20,536 nucleotides of DNA from DASTGO01 sp035719045 (GCA_035719045.1 DASTGO010000075.1:1-20536); one strand, 5' to 3'; positions 7,621 through 16,140 are shown, counted from the first letter of the stretch. Notes: generated by a model not told the origin, from the letters alone. Translations and numbers: made by a program.

Positions 7621-9255
7621 GCAAGTGCTGACCACGCGGTTCACCGTGGAGGCGGCCTCCGGCGGACCGTCGGCTTCTACGGACTATTGTTCGTGTCGCT
7701 CGGGTCAATTATCGGCTCCGGCTGGCTGCTGGGCGCCCTGAATGCGGCACAGAAGGCCGGTCCCGCGTCGATCATTTCCTGGGTCCTCGCCGCCTCGATG
7801 CTCGGGACGCTGGCGCTCACCTATGCCGAACTGGGCGCCACCTACCCCGTCGCCGGAGGCTCGGGCCGCTTCCCGTACTATTCGCACGGCCCCGTCATCG
7901 GATTCGCCGCGGGCTGGGTCGCCTGGCTCCAGGCGGTCTTCATCGCCCCCATCGAGGTACTGGCGGCGGTGACGTACGTGAACAGCGTGGGCTGGGTCGA
8001 CCAGCACCTCCACCTGCTCAACGCCTCCGGGAACCTCACCGGCAGCGGGCTGGTCGTCTCGCTGGTGCTGATGCTGCTGTTCACGGCACTGAACCTTGCC
8101 GGAGCCAGGTTCATGTCGGAGAGCAACACCATCCTGGTGATCTGGAAGACCGCGGTCCCCTTCCTCGCGGTGGGCGTGATCTCCGCGATGTCGTTCCACC
8201 CGGGGAACTTCACCGCGGGCGGAGGTTTCCTTCCGCACGGGTTCCACGGTGTCTTCGCGGCCCTCACCGGTGGCGTCGTCTTCGCCCTGCAGGGTTTCGA
8301 GCAGGCGGTGCAGCTGGCCGGAGAGGCCCGCAATCCCCGCCGGGATCTGTCCCGGGCCGTGCTGGGCGCGATGGCGATCGGCGCGCTGCTGTACTCGCTG
8401 CTGCAGGTTTCCATGATCGCCGGGCTCAACCCGGCGGACATCGCCACGAACTGGGACCACCCGCTGGGCAAGAACCCCTCCGACTACGGGGCCTGGTACA
8501 CCCTCGCTCTCGCGGTCGGCGCCACCTGGCTGGCGGTCATTCTGATCATCGACGCAGTGCTTTCCCCCGCCGGCACCGGAATCGTCTACGTCGGGACGAC
8601 CGCGCGACTGTCCTACGCCCTGGGCGAGGAACGCGAAATGCCGGGAATTCTCTCCCGGACCGACTCCCGCGGGGTGCCCGTGGTCTCGATTCTCATCACC
8701 GCGGCCGTCGGACTGCTGGGCTTTCTCCAGTTCAAGAGCTGGAGTTCGCTGGTCAATGTGGTCACCGGGGCCACCGCGATCATGTACGCCCTCGCCCCCA
8801 TCGCCCTGGCCACCCTGAAGCGCAGCGACGGTGACCGGCCCCGCAGTTATCACATGCCCGCTCCCCGGGTGATCCTTCCGCTGGCCTTCGTCTCGGCCAA
8901 CCTGATCCTGTACTGGGGCGGATTCGACTACACCTGGAAGCTGGCCTGCGCGCTCCTGCTGGGCATGGTCCTCTTCGCCATCGGTTCAGCGGTCGCGCGC
9001 ACCACCGTCGTCGACTACCTGAAGCACTCCGTCTGGCTCGTGCCGTGGATCGGCGGGACGGTGATCATCGGCGCCCTCGGCCAGTACGGCGACGGCGCAG
9101 CGAAGATCATTCCGGAGTGGTGGGACATCGCCCTCGTGGCCGCCTTCTCCCTGAGCATCTTCCGTTGGGCGGTGTCCCTCGGCCTCCCGTCGCAGCAGGT
9201 GGCGGCGGCTGTCGAGAAGGACTCCCACCAGCTCGCGGGTCTGGACCCTGCCTGA
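7612..9255 (+). CDS. APC-superfamily amino acid permease
   Basis: The 547-residue protein is strongly hydrophobic with about 12 or more membrane spans. The first span carries GSIIGSGW (residues 31-38), matching the G-S-I-I-G-S/T-G substrate-binding kink of amino acid/polyamine/organocation transporters. The stretch around ALQGFEQAVQLAGEARNP matches the span-6 F-x-G-x-E and following E-x-x-N-P region of the family. It probably imports an amino acid with protons across the inner membrane; the substrate cannot be read from sequence. I chose ATG 7612 because GGAG lies 7 nt upstream; an earlier in-frame ATG at 7579 has no ribosome site and overlaps the operator edge. The LacI-type operator at 7560-7575 suggests induction by a small molecule, which is unusual for an amino acid transporter. 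A strong terminator follows 14 nt after the stop. Confidence 0.9.
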   Translation: MNVASADHAVHRGGGLRRTVGFYGLLFVSLGSIIGSGWLLGALNAAQKAGPASIISWVLAASMLGTLALTYAELGATYPVAGGSGRFPYYSHGPVIGFAAGWVAWLQAVFIAPIEVLAAVTYVNSVGWVDQHLHLLNASGNLTGSGLVVSLVLMLLFTALNLAGARFMSESNTILVIWKTAVPFLAVGVISAMSFHPGNFTAGGGFLPHGFHGVFAALTGGVVFALQGFEQAVQLAGEARNPRRDLSRAVLGAMAIGALLYSLLQVSMIAGLNPADIATNWDHPLGKNPSDYGAWYTLALAVGATWLAVILIIDAVLSPAGTGIVYVGTTARLSYALGEEREMPGILSRTDSRGVPVVSILITAAVGLLGFLQFKSWSSLVNVVTGATAIMYALAPIALATLKRSDGDRPRSYHMPAPRVILPLAFVSANLILYWGGFDYTWKLACALLLGMVLFAIGSAVARTTVVDYLKHSVWLVPWIGGTVIIGALGQYGDGAAKIIPEWWDIALVAAFSLSIFRWAVSLGLPSQQVAAAVEKDSHQLAGLDPA

Positions 9256-9268
9256 CCTGCAGCCGTCC

Positions 9269-9314
9269 TCCGGCTCGGGGTGCCGGGGCCTGAACCCCTT
9301 CACCCCGAGCCGGA
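9269..9314. terminator. Strong bidirectional terminator after the permease gene
   Basis: TCCGGCTCGGGGTG (9269-9282) pairs perfectly with CACCCCGAGCCGGA (9301-9314), a 14-bp stem. The 18-nt loop contains a further GGGG/CCCC helix. It starts 14 nt after the permease stop and overlaps the last codons of the opposite-strand gene ending at 9300, so it can serve both convergent genes. Confidence 0.85.
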
Positions 9315-9551
9315 CCTGGCGTCCAGGACCGAGCAGGAGCACCCGGTCGCGTCCCCGGAACGGCCGCCCCACATCGACGCCCACCCCCGGGCGGCCGGCC
9401 AGAACGCCGGGAACCGCCGCCGGGGACCGTCCGGAACGACAGGCGCGTCGGGTAGCGCGGACAGCACCCCGGCCCGGGCATGCCAGTCCGCGAACACCGC
9501 CCGGAACAGCAGTTGAGTCTCACTTCGGCGTGGACCCGCCGAGGAAGCCAT
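9300..9551 (-). CDS. Small hypothetical protein (83 aa)
   Basis: I do not recognise a family with confidence. The ATG at 9551 has an excellent ribosome site, GGGAGGA about 8 nt upstream, and third positions are G/C-rich after the first ten or so codons. The middle of the protein has an aromatic/hydrophobic helix (LLFRAVFADW) followed by a Leu-Pro-Asp-Ala-Pro-Val-Val-Pro segment. The C-terminal ~25 residues look unstructured. It is divergent from the LacI-family gene, with the hexamer array between them, and it ends in the shared terminator. It may be a small accessory gene or a remnant. Confidence 0.45.
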   Translation of the reverse strand: MASSAGPRRSETQLLFRAVFADWHARAGVLSALPDAPVVPDGPRRRFPAFWPAARGWASMWGGRSGDATGCSCSVLDARSGSG

Positions 9552-9599
9552 CCGGATCGTCCTCCCACTATCCCGGGTGCAGGTCCATCGGCCCTTGGA

Positions 9600-9635
9600 T
9601 TAACGTTCACGTGAACGTTAACGTGACCGATAACG
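9600..9635. promoter_or_regulatory. 22-bp palindrome inside a six-unit hexamer array (likely operator)
   Basis: Bases 9600-9621 form a perfect 22-bp palindrome centred on CACGTG, with AACGTT in each arm. The same stretch to 9635 reads as six hexamers in register: TTAACG, TTCACG, TGAACG, TTAACG, TGACCG, ATAACG, each ending in CG. It lies between the divergent small gene (49 bp away) and the LacI-family gene (98 bp away). Its centre has the CG typical of LacI-family sites, but its arms differ from the TGNAANCGNTTNCA sites at 5483 and 7561. Confidence 0.7.
9606..9634 (+). promoter_or_regulatory. Candidate promoter of the LacI-family gene
   Basis: TTCACG (9606-9611) and GATAAC (9629-9634), 17 bp apart, resemble -35 and -10 hexamers. 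The -35 lies within the palindrome, so a bound repressor would block polymerase, which fits autoregulation. The predicted leader is about 80 nt. Confidence 0.4.
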
Positions 9636-9719
9636 GCAGTCTGACCGGCCCCGACGCACCCTGTCAATCGGGAAGGGCCTGCCCCCGCGCAGCGGTCATG
9701 GTTCAGTAGGAGCGTGGTG

Positions 9720-10730
9720 ATGGAGAACAGCGGCACAGCCTCACCGGCGGCCGTCAGGCGGGTGACGCTCAAGGACGTCGCACGAGCGGCGGGCGTTTCC
9801 CACCAGACCGTCTCCCGCGCGATCAACGGCAAGGGCGAGATCGACCCGCAGACACAGCGCAGGGTGCTCGACATCGCCCGCGAGCTGCACTACCGGCCCA
9901 GCCGCTACGCGCGGGGACTCGTCCGCCCCGAGGTGCTGACCATCGGCCTGGTCGTTCCTGACGTGGTCAACCCGTTCTACCCCGAGTTCATCGCGGGAGT
10001 GATCAAGGCGGCGGCCGGCCGGGACTGGCAGGTCGTCGTGGCCAGCACCGAGGACGATCCCCATCGCGAACTGGGCCTGCTGCGGTCGCTCGGCCGGCAG
10101 GTCGACGCGCTCGTCGGCTACCTGTCCCACTCCGACGAGGACCTGGACCCGTACGTCGCGGGTCTGCCGCTGGTCATCGTCGACCGGGGTGCGGACTCGC
10201 AGGCGTATGCACTGGTGCGGGTCGGCACCGAGGTGGGCGTCCGGGCGGGGCTGGAACACCTCATCGCACGGGGGCACCGGCACATCGGCATGATTGACTG
10301 CGCCTCCACCTGCGACCCGGGGGTACGGCAGCGGACTTTCCTCGACGTCGCCCGTACTCACCGGCTCCCGGTGGACGAGGGGTGGGTGGTGGTCGACGAG
10401 CAGTCCGTCGCCGGCGGCGGCAGGGGGTTCGAGGCGCTGCGCACCGCACACCCCGAGGTGACGGCGATGCTGGCCTTCAACGACATCGTCGCGATCGGCG
10501 CGTTCCAGGCGGCCCGCCGGCTCGGCGTCGAGGTACCGGCGGAGTGCGCACTCGTCGGCTTCGACGGTCTGAGCATCGGAGAGCTTCTGGACCCCCCGCT
10601 CACGACGCTCCACCTGGACAAGCGGCGGCTCGGCGAACTCGCGGTCCACCAGCTCGACCAACTCCTGGCCGGTGACCTCCCCTCGCCGGTGACGCTGACC
10701 CCGCAGCTGCTGGTCCGCGGCACGACGTGA
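9720..10730 (+). CDS. LacI-family transcriptional regulator
   Basis: The 336-residue length is typical. Residues ~16-38 form the LacI helix-turn-helix (VTLKDVARAAGVSHQTVSRAIN), residues ~58-70 the hinge with YRPSRYARGL, whose Leu normally inserts at the operator's central CG. The rest is a periplasmic-binding-protein-like effector domain (IGLVVPDVVNPFY, then LAFNDIVAIGAFQAARRLG, then LVGFDG). It most likely represses in the absence of a small ligand, often a sugar. Recognition-helix residues are Ser-His-Gln-Thr-Val-Ser-Arg, close to LacI (Ser-Tyr-Gln). I chose ATG 9720 since AGGAG (9708-9712) is 7 nt upstream; the GTG codons at 9714 and 9717 are too close to it. Likely targets are its own promoter, the neighbouring small gene and possibly the permease. 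Confidence 0.92.
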   Translation: MENSGTASPAAVRRVTLKDVARAAGVSHQTVSRAINGKGEIDPQTQRRVLDIARELHYRPSRYARGLVRPEVLTIGLVVPDVVNPFYPEFIAGVIKAAAGRDWQVVVASTEDDPHRELGLLRSLGRQVDALVGYLSHSDEDLDPYVAGLPLVIVDRGADSQAYALVRVGTEVGVRAGLEHLIARGHRHIGMIDCASTCDPGVRQRTFLDVARTHRLPVDEGWVVVDEQSVAGGGRGFEALRTAHPEVTAMLAFNDIVAIGAFQAARRLGVEVPAECALVGFDGLSIGELLDPPLTTLHLDKRRLGELAVHQLDQLLAGDLPSPVTLTPQLLVRGTT

Positions 10731-10786
10731 CGGCCTGTACTCGAACGCCTTCCTGCACGGCCAGCTACTCGCCTTGTTGCACTACC

Positions 10787-10806
10787 CGGCGCGTCCCTGA
10801 GCGCCG
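10787..10806 (+). terminator. Weak hairpin after the LacI-family gene
   Basis: CGGCGC (10787-10792) pairs with GCGCCG (10801-10806) around an 8-nt loop, 56 nt after the stop. It is GC-rich but short and has no U-tract. Confidence 0.3.
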
Positions 10807-10838
10807 ATGCGTCCCCGCGCGCCGGATCGACGCAGAGA

Positions 10839-11171
10839 TCACCGGGCGATTCGCCCGTGAGCCTCGGGGACACGAGCGGGGGCGGGGCGTTGCCAGGGGA
10901 CGACGTCGAACAGGCCATCAGGCAGGTTCTGGGTCCTGATCGGGGCCGCCACCAGATGCCCGTCGACGGTGGTCCCCAGCCACGTCAAGCCGGCCTGCCG
11001 CAGCTGCTCCAGCGACTCGGTCAACGGCGGGATGCCCTCGTGCCCGATGACGGCCGCCTCCACCGCGTACGCCGCCCGCTGCAGGCCCAGCACGGCCGCG
11101 GCCGTGGCGACACCACCGAGGTCGAGCACGCTGATCAGCCCGGGTGCACCGGCTGCTGAGGACTCGGACAC
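10839..11171 (-). pseudogene. Truncated GNAT-type acetyltransferase fragment
   Basis: The 110-residue frame starts at GTG 11171. Its stretch RAAYAVEAAVIGHEGIPPL, then TWLGTTVDGHLVAAP, resembles the N-terminal half of streptomycete GNAT acetyltransferases (usually ~160 residues or more). The acetyl-CoA-binding motif A (R/Q-x-x-G-x-G/A) and the C-terminal half are absent; after about residue 88 the sequence becomes low-complexity and stops. A neighbouring frame downstream has a short LCVDPARG match to the expected continuation, which suggests frameshift plus decay. No good ribosome site is seen. A short functional protein remains possible. Confidence 0.5.
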
Positions 11172-11441
11172 CCCGCAGACCCTGCCACATCACGGGTCAG
11201 GGCCCAGGCTGACCGTCCCCTACACGGCCCTGCCCCGCGCTCGGCGGTCGAGGTCGACCCTGCTGGTGTCCACTGACCTCGACGCCGTCTGCTGACGACA
11301 CGGGTCCCCCGACCCGGACGAGCGCGGCGGATGAGGCTCTTGGTCCCAGGACCGGACGAACACGGACGGTCTTAACTAGGTGCGCGGTGTGTAGCCGGAC
11401 GCCTCGCGATCACGAGCATGCTGGTCGAGCGAGGGAAGACT

Positions 11442-14033
11442 ATGAGGCTCAAGGCCTCACGTCCGGCATCCGGCTCCGCTCCGCCTCACCGTCCGGGCCT
11501 CCTTCTGGTGATGGGACTGGGAGCGGCGGTGTCCGTTATCGGGCTCACCGTGATGGCGGCGTGGTACCTGAGGTGGACGGCGCTGCTCCGTGCCTACACC
11601 GGGACGTGGCCGATCACGTTCAACACCGGGATCGGACTGACCCTGTCCGGTGCCGCCCTGACGGGGATGACGCTGGGTCTGCGTTGGCCGGCGGCGCTCG
11701 CGGGCGGGTTCGACCTGGCAGCGGGCTCGGCGACGGTCGCGGAGTACGTGACCGGTCGCAGCCTGGGCATCGACCAACTGTTCCCCCATGCCTACCTGGT
11801 CCTCCCCGGGACTCTCCCGGGGAGGATCGCCCCGAATGCCGCCGTGTGCTGGATGCTGATCGGGGCGGGGATCCTGGCTTCGGTACGCTCCCGGCCGCCG
11901 ACGCGAACCCTGGTGCTCGCCCTGCCGGGTGCGGCCGTGGTGGCGCTGGCCGTGGTCGCCGTGTTCGGCTACGCCGCCGGTCTGCCCAACGCCTACGAGT
12001 GGGGCCGTCTCACCGGCATGTCGGTCAGCACTGCCTGCGGTCTGGGGCTGCTCGGTTCGGCCATGATGCTCCAGGGCTGGGCGGACACCCCGGCACCGGC
12101 TCAACGTGCGCAGTGGTGGGCGCTGCCCGCCGGCCTGCTCACCCTGGTCCTGGACGTGTTCCTGTGGCTGGCCCTGACCGGCGGCAGCCAGCGGACGCGC
12201 GCGAGCCCGGCCCAGTTCGTCAGGGCGACGGCACTCATCGGACTGCTGCTCGCCGCCGCTGTGACCGCCGCGGTCTGGGCCGCCCAGCGGGCCGGCGCCG
12301 CGGACCGGGCGCAGCGGGAGTCCGAGGAACGGTTCCGGCTCGCGTTCGACGAGTCCCTGGTCGGAACGGCACTGCTGTCCGTGGATCCGCAGACGTTCCG
12401 GATCCGGCGCGTCAACGCCGCGCTGTGCGCCTTCCTCGGCCGCGACCGGACTGCCCTGCTCGGGGTCCGGCTCGTGGACGTCCTGTCCCCGGAAGAGGCT
12501 GCGGATACGCAGGAAGCCTTGGAGGGCGTGCTGTCCGGTGCGGCGTCGAACTTCCGGGCCGAGCGGCGGTTCCGCCATGCCAACGACGAGACCGTCTGGG
12601 GACTGCTGGGCGCCACCATGATCCGGGATGCGCTGGGCGGGCCCCGTTACCTGCTCTGCCAGGTCGAGGACATCACGACCCGCAAGCGCGCGGAGGAGCA
12701 ACTGGTCCACCGGGCGCTGTACGACGACCTGACCGGCCTGCCCAACCGGGCCCTGCTGATGGAGCATCTGGCCGGCGCTCTGGCCCGCGCCCAACGCAGC
12801 GGATCCCCCGTGGGTGTGCTCTTCATCGACCTCGACGACTTCAAGTCGATCAACGACAGCTTCGGGCACAGTGCCGGCGACGAGTTCCTCACCCGGGCTG
12901 CGGCCAGGATCCAGGCCAGCATCCGAGCCAGCGATCTGCCCGCCCGGGTCGGGGGGGACGAGTTCGTCATCATCTGCGAGAACCTCACCGATCCCGCCGA
13001 CGCCACCCTCGTGGCCGATCAGATCCAACGGGCCCTGAGCGCCCAGATCCCGCTGCGCGGGCAACTGGTCACGACCGGCGCCAGTGTGGGCATCGCGCTG
13101 AGCCGGCACGGCAGCACCGCCGAAAGCATGCTCCGCGACGCCGACGCGGCGATGTACGTGGCCAAGAGACGCGGCGGGCGGCGCTGGGAGCCCGCCGACG
13201 ATGCCCTCCATGCAGCCGCGACCCGCGTCCTGACCGTGGAGAGCGAACTGCACCGTGCCCTGGAACTCCAGGAGTTCCGGGTGCACTACCAGCCGCTGAT
13301 CGACCTGCAGACCGGCTCCATCGTCGCGGTCGAGGCCCTGCTGCGCTGGCAGCACCCCGACCGGGGCCTGCTCCTTCCCGCGGAGTTCGTCGACGTCGCC
13401 GAACAACGCAACCTCATCGGCGACATCGGCACGTGGGTGCTGCGGACCGCCTGTGCCCAGGCCGCCATCTGGCGCCGACGCCACGGTGCAGCCGCCCCCA
13501 GCCTCGCCGTCAACGTCTCCTCCCGCCAACTGGACGGCCGCGGCCTGGGCACGCACATCGAGGACGTACTCCGCGCCTGCCCGCTGCCCGCCGATCAGCT
13601 CTACCTGGAGGTCACCGAGAGCCAACTCCTGATCGCGACCCGGTCGTCCCTGAACGAGCTGCGGGGCCTCGCCGACAGCGGGATCCGCATCGCCGTCGAC
13701 GACTTCGGCACCGGCTACGCCGGGTTCGACTACCTGAGGCGCCTGCCCGTCCACGAGCTGAAGATCGGCTCCTCGTACGTCGACGGGACCGGCACCGACC
13801 CCACCGACACCGCCATCACCGCAGGCGTTGTCACCCTCGGACTCAACCTCGGCCTCATCGTCGTGGCCGAAGGCATCGAAACCCATCGACAGCTGACCGC
13901 CCTGCGCGACATGGGCTGCACCTGGGGACAGGGCTGGCTGTGGTACCACGCCCTACCGGCCGACGACATCGACACCCTCCTCGCGGCCGCCCCGAGCGGG
14001 TCCACGGGTCACCTTCCGGGTGGCAGGGCGTAG
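11442..14033 (+). CDS. Membrane PAS-GGDEF-EAL cyclic-di-GMP protein
   Basis: The 863-residue protein has about eight membrane spans in residues 20-285, a PAS domain (~293-416), a GGDEF domain (~425-585) and an EAL domain (~595-855). The diguanylate cyclase site is intact (GGDEF at 504-508) and an inhibitory I-site RASD sits five residues before it (495-498). In the EAL half, EAL (631-633), Asn691 (NVSSRQ), DDFGTG (753-758), Lys774, Glu811 (AEGIET) and Gln830 are kept, but the usual L-K-I-D is LKIG, with Gly776 replacing Asp. From knowledge of the family, this residue supports phosphodiesterase activity, so the protein may act mainly as a cyclase. ATG 11442 is chosen because GAGGGA is 5 nt upstream; ATG 11418 has no clear ribosome site. 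Its last 25 bp overlap the convergent gene. Confidence 0.93.
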   Translation: MRLKASRPASGSAPPHRPGLLLVMGLGAAVSVIGLTVMAAWYLRWTALLRAYTGTWPITFNTGIGLTLSGAALTGMTLGLRWPAALAGGFDLAAGSATVAEYVTGRSLGIDQLFPHAYLVLPGTLPGRIAPNAAVCWMLIGAGILASVRSRPPTRTLVLALPGAAVVALAVVAVFGYAAGLPNAYEWGRLTGMSVSTACGLGLLGSAMMLQGWADTPAPAQRAQWWALPAGLLTLVLDVFLWLALTGGSQRTRASPAQFVRATALIGLLLAAAVTAAVWAAQRAGAADRAQRESEERFRLAFDESLVGTALLSVDPQTFRIRRVNAALCAFLGRDRTALLGVRLVDVLSPEEAADTQEALEGVLSGAASNFRAERRFRHANDETVWGLLGATMIRDALGGPRYLLCQVEDITTRKRAEEQLVHRALYDDLTGLPNRALLMEHLAGALARAQRSGSPVGVLFIDLDDFKSINDSFGHSAGDEFLTRAAARIQASIRASDLPARVGGDEFVIICENLTDPADATLVADQIQRALSAQIPLRGQLVTTGASVGIALSRHGSTAESMLRDADAAMYVAKRRGGRRWEPADDALHAAATRVLTVESELHRALELQEFRVHYQPLIDLQTGSIVAVEALLRWQHPDRGLLLPAEFVDVAEQRNLIGDIGTWVLRTACAQAAIWRRRHGAAAPSLAVNVSSRQLDGRGLGTHIEDVLRACPLPADQLYLEVTESQLLIATRSSLNELRGLADSGIRIAVDDFGTGYAGFDYLRRLPVHELKIGSSYVDGTGTDPTDTAITAGVVTLGLNLGLIVVAEGIETHRQLTALRDMGCTWGQGWLWYHALPADDIDTLLAAAPSGSTGHLPGGRA

Positions 14034-15541
14034 AGCAGGCGCTTGTCGACCTTGTCGGCGGCGACGAGGGCGAGGTCGCCGTCACCGGTGCCGAGCACTC
14101 CGGCCGGGATGGCCGTGGTGGTGCTGCCGCTGTTGGTGACCGCGGGGGTGGGCAGGTCGACCCGGACGTCGACGACGTTCTGGTACTGGTCGACGGCGTA
14201 CACGTGGGCGCCGGTGATGATCCCGGTCCGCAACTGGCCACCGAGGTAGTGCAGCCGACCGGTGGTGGCGTCGGCCAGGACCGCGCCGAGGGCGGTGCGG
14301 TGGCCGGCGGCCGCGTTGACCGCGACGGCGAGCGGGGTGCCGGTGTCGGTGGCGGGGGCCAGCGGCATTTCCGCGGTCACCCGGGCCGTGGCCAGGTCGA
14401 CCAGGCCGGCGACGACACCCGCGTCGGCGGTCGGCCACACGGTCAGGACGTGACCGGTGTCCACGGGAACCGACCGCATGATGTCGCCGATCCCGGCCTG
14501 GGGCCGGGGCAGGGTTCCCGCGGGCGGGAAGGGGCGGCCGGGCTGGACCCGCCACCAGTGCCCGACGGGGTCGAGGGCGAGCACGGTGTCCCGCTCTGCG
14601 TCGACGGCCTGGGCGCCGACGGGAATGTCGAGGGTGACGACCTTGCCGGCCTGGATGATCCCGGCGGTCTGGTTGGGCAGCTGGACCAGCGGTGAGGTGG
14701 GCCCCCACACGACCGTGCCCTGCTGGGGAAGGTCGACGGTGGTGGCCGAGGTCTTGGCGGGACCGGCGTTCGTGGCCTGCGCCGGCCGGGCAGGGACCGG
14801 CCAGTACGTCAGCTCGGTGGTGGTGGCCGCGGCGGCGACCACCTGGCCGTCGACGTGGGTGAGGTGGACGGCGTTGACCCCGGAGGGCATGTCCTGCCCC
14901 TCCCAGTAGGCGCCACCGTTGGCGGGGTCGAGCAGGACCAGGCGGTGATCGCTGGTGACGGCCAGGATCGAGGAGTCCGCCACGACGGGGGCGACGGTCT
15001 TGTCGAGGGAGACCGACCAGACCGCCTGCTCGGCGAAGTGCGGCGGTGCGGGCACGGGCAGGTTGGCGCCCGCCCCGGTCGGGGCCAGGACCGCCGGCGG
15101 CGGGGTCTTCAGGGGCCGGGGCGAGTGCCGGCCCTGAACCGACACGTACGCCACGGCGCCCCCGAGGATCACGACACCGGCGATGACGGCGGTGAGCAGG
15201 GGCAGCAGCCACCGGGGCCGACCGTGCCCGGGTTGGTCCAACGGGATCACCTGCTGGTCCCCGGTGACCACCAGGGAGTACCGCTGGCCCTCCATCGCCA
15301 CCGAGACCCGGATCGCCTGGGTCAGGCCGGGCAGCCGTCGGGCCTGTGCCGCGGCGGCGTCGACGACGGCCTGGGCCGGGCTCAACCCGACCGGCACGGG
15401 GACGGTCCGGCCGTTGACGCGGATGGTCCGGTCGTCGGTGATCTCCGCCGACACCACCGGGTAGGTGGGGACGGTGGCCGGGTCGAGGTCGCCTCGCGGA
15501 CCCCAGTCCGGACGGGCGGACCTGGCGGGTGCGGTGCTCAT
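14009..15541 (-). CDS. Membrane-anchored protein with probable beta-propeller ectodomain
   Basis: The 510-residue protein has a small cytoplasmic domain (1-110), one membrane span (~111-133) and a large extracytoplasmic part. The latter is rich in repeating beta-strand patterns ending in V-x-L-D or A-L-D followed by short loops (for example LVLLDPANGG, VVTLDIPVG, TVLALDPVG, LVDLATARV), as in PQQ- or WD-like propellers. No enzyme residues are recognised; a scaffold or sensor on the outer membrane face is my inference. ATG 15541 shares one base with the upstream lipoprotein stop (TGATG), so translation is coupled. It is the last gene of the leftward arm of the secretion-like cluster and collides with the GGDEF-EAL gene over 25 bp. 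Confidence 0.8.
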   Translation of the reverse strand: MSTAPARSARPDWGPRGDLDPATVPTYPVVSAEITDDRTIRVNGRTVPVPVGLSPAQAVVDAAAAQARRLPGLTQAIRVSVAMEGQRYSLVVTGDQQVIPLDQPGHGRPRWLLPLLTAVIAGVVILGGAVAYVSVQGRHSPRPLKTPPPAVLAPTGAGANLPVPAPPHFAEQAVWSVSLDKTVAPVVADSSILAVTSDHRLVLLDPANGGAYWEGQDMPSGVNAVHLTHVDGQVVAAAATTTELTYWPVPARPAQATNAGPAKTSATTVDLPQQGTVVWGPTSPLVQLPNQTAGIIQAGKVVTLDIPVGAQAVDAERDTVLALDPVGHWWRVQPGRPFPPAGTLPRPQAGIGDIMRSVPVDTGHVLTVWPTADAGVVAGLVDLATARVTAEMPLAPATDTGTPLAVAVNAAAGHRTALGAVLADATTGRLHYLGGQLRTGIITGAHVYAVDQYQNVVDVRVDLPTPAVTNSGSTTTAIPAGVLGTGDGDLALVAADKVDKRLLYALPPGR

Positions 15542-16140
15542 CAGCTCACTCTCAGGTCGGAGACCGCCCACGATCCTGCGGTCTTGGTCATCGTGACGAA
15601 ACCGGTGAGATGCCAGGGGGTACCGGTCCATCCGGGTGCCTGCGGGGTGACGGTGACGCTCCAGGCCCGGTAGGCCGTCCCGGGCGTGTCGTCGGGCCGG
15701 GTGTCGTTGTCGGGGACCAGCTGGACGGTGGTCCAGGCGTGGTGGGCGGACCAGGTCACCCAGTCCGAGCTGGTCGTCTGCGGCATGGTGATGGCGAGCT
15801 TGGCGGCCAGGGCCGGGGCGGCCAGGGCCAGCGCGCGTGCTCCGGCCGTGCCCGGCCCGGGATCGGTCCGGGTGTCCATCGTCCAGGCGGCGGTGATGAA
15901 GGCCGCTCCCACCGCGTCGGGGCTGGACCGGTCGACCCCGGCCGGCACGGGCACGCTGACACGGGGAGTCCCGGCGCCCGACGGGGAGGCCGGGGCGGGC
16001 GGGGACGATGCCGACGGGCTCGCGGGACCGGTCTGCACGCGGCTGGTGGAAGCCGTGCCCACCGGCGCAGCGCTGCCGGTCGAGCAGCCGGCCAGAACCA
16101 GTACCAGCGCGGCGACGGCGAGGATCCTGCCTGGCTTCAC
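15541..16140 (-). CDS. Lipoprotein of the secretion-like cluster
   Basis: The start GTG at 16140 overlaps the upstream stop as GTGA, a classic coupled start. The 199-residue product begins with a lipoprotein signal: two basic residues, a hydrophobic stretch and the lipobox LAGC with Cys19 as the lipidated residue. A Ser/Pro/Ala-rich tether (20-70) leads to a C-terminal alpha+beta domain (~80-199) with conserved-looking Trp residues (SSDWVTW, YRAWSVT, GSWAVSD). The domain pattern is compatible with an NTF2/VirB8-like fold, as in accessory proteins of Gram-positive type IV secretion systems, but this is weak by eye. A longer reading from 16182 would bury the signal peptide and is less likely. 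Confidence 0.8.
   Translation of the reverse strand: MKPGRILAVAALVLVLAGCSTGSAAPVGTASTSRVQTGPASPSASSPPAPASPSGAGTPRVSVPVPAGVDRSSPDAVGAAFITAAWTMDTRTDPGPGTAGARALALAAPALAAKLAITMPQTTSSDWVTWSAHHAWTTVQLVPDNDTRPDDTPGTAYRAWSVTVTPQAPGWTGTPWHLTGFVTMTKTAGSWAVSDLRVS

Noticed and set aside
11457..13949. 830-codon frame on the minus strand
   Set aside because: It is opposite the GGDEF-EAL gene, whose motifs are unmistakable; this frame shows only biased composition.
11387..14695. 1102-codon frame on the plus strand spanning two genes
   Set aside because: It overlaps the GGDEF-EAL gene in another frame and runs on across the opposite-strand propeller gene; its Arg/Gly/Pro-rich product has no domain.
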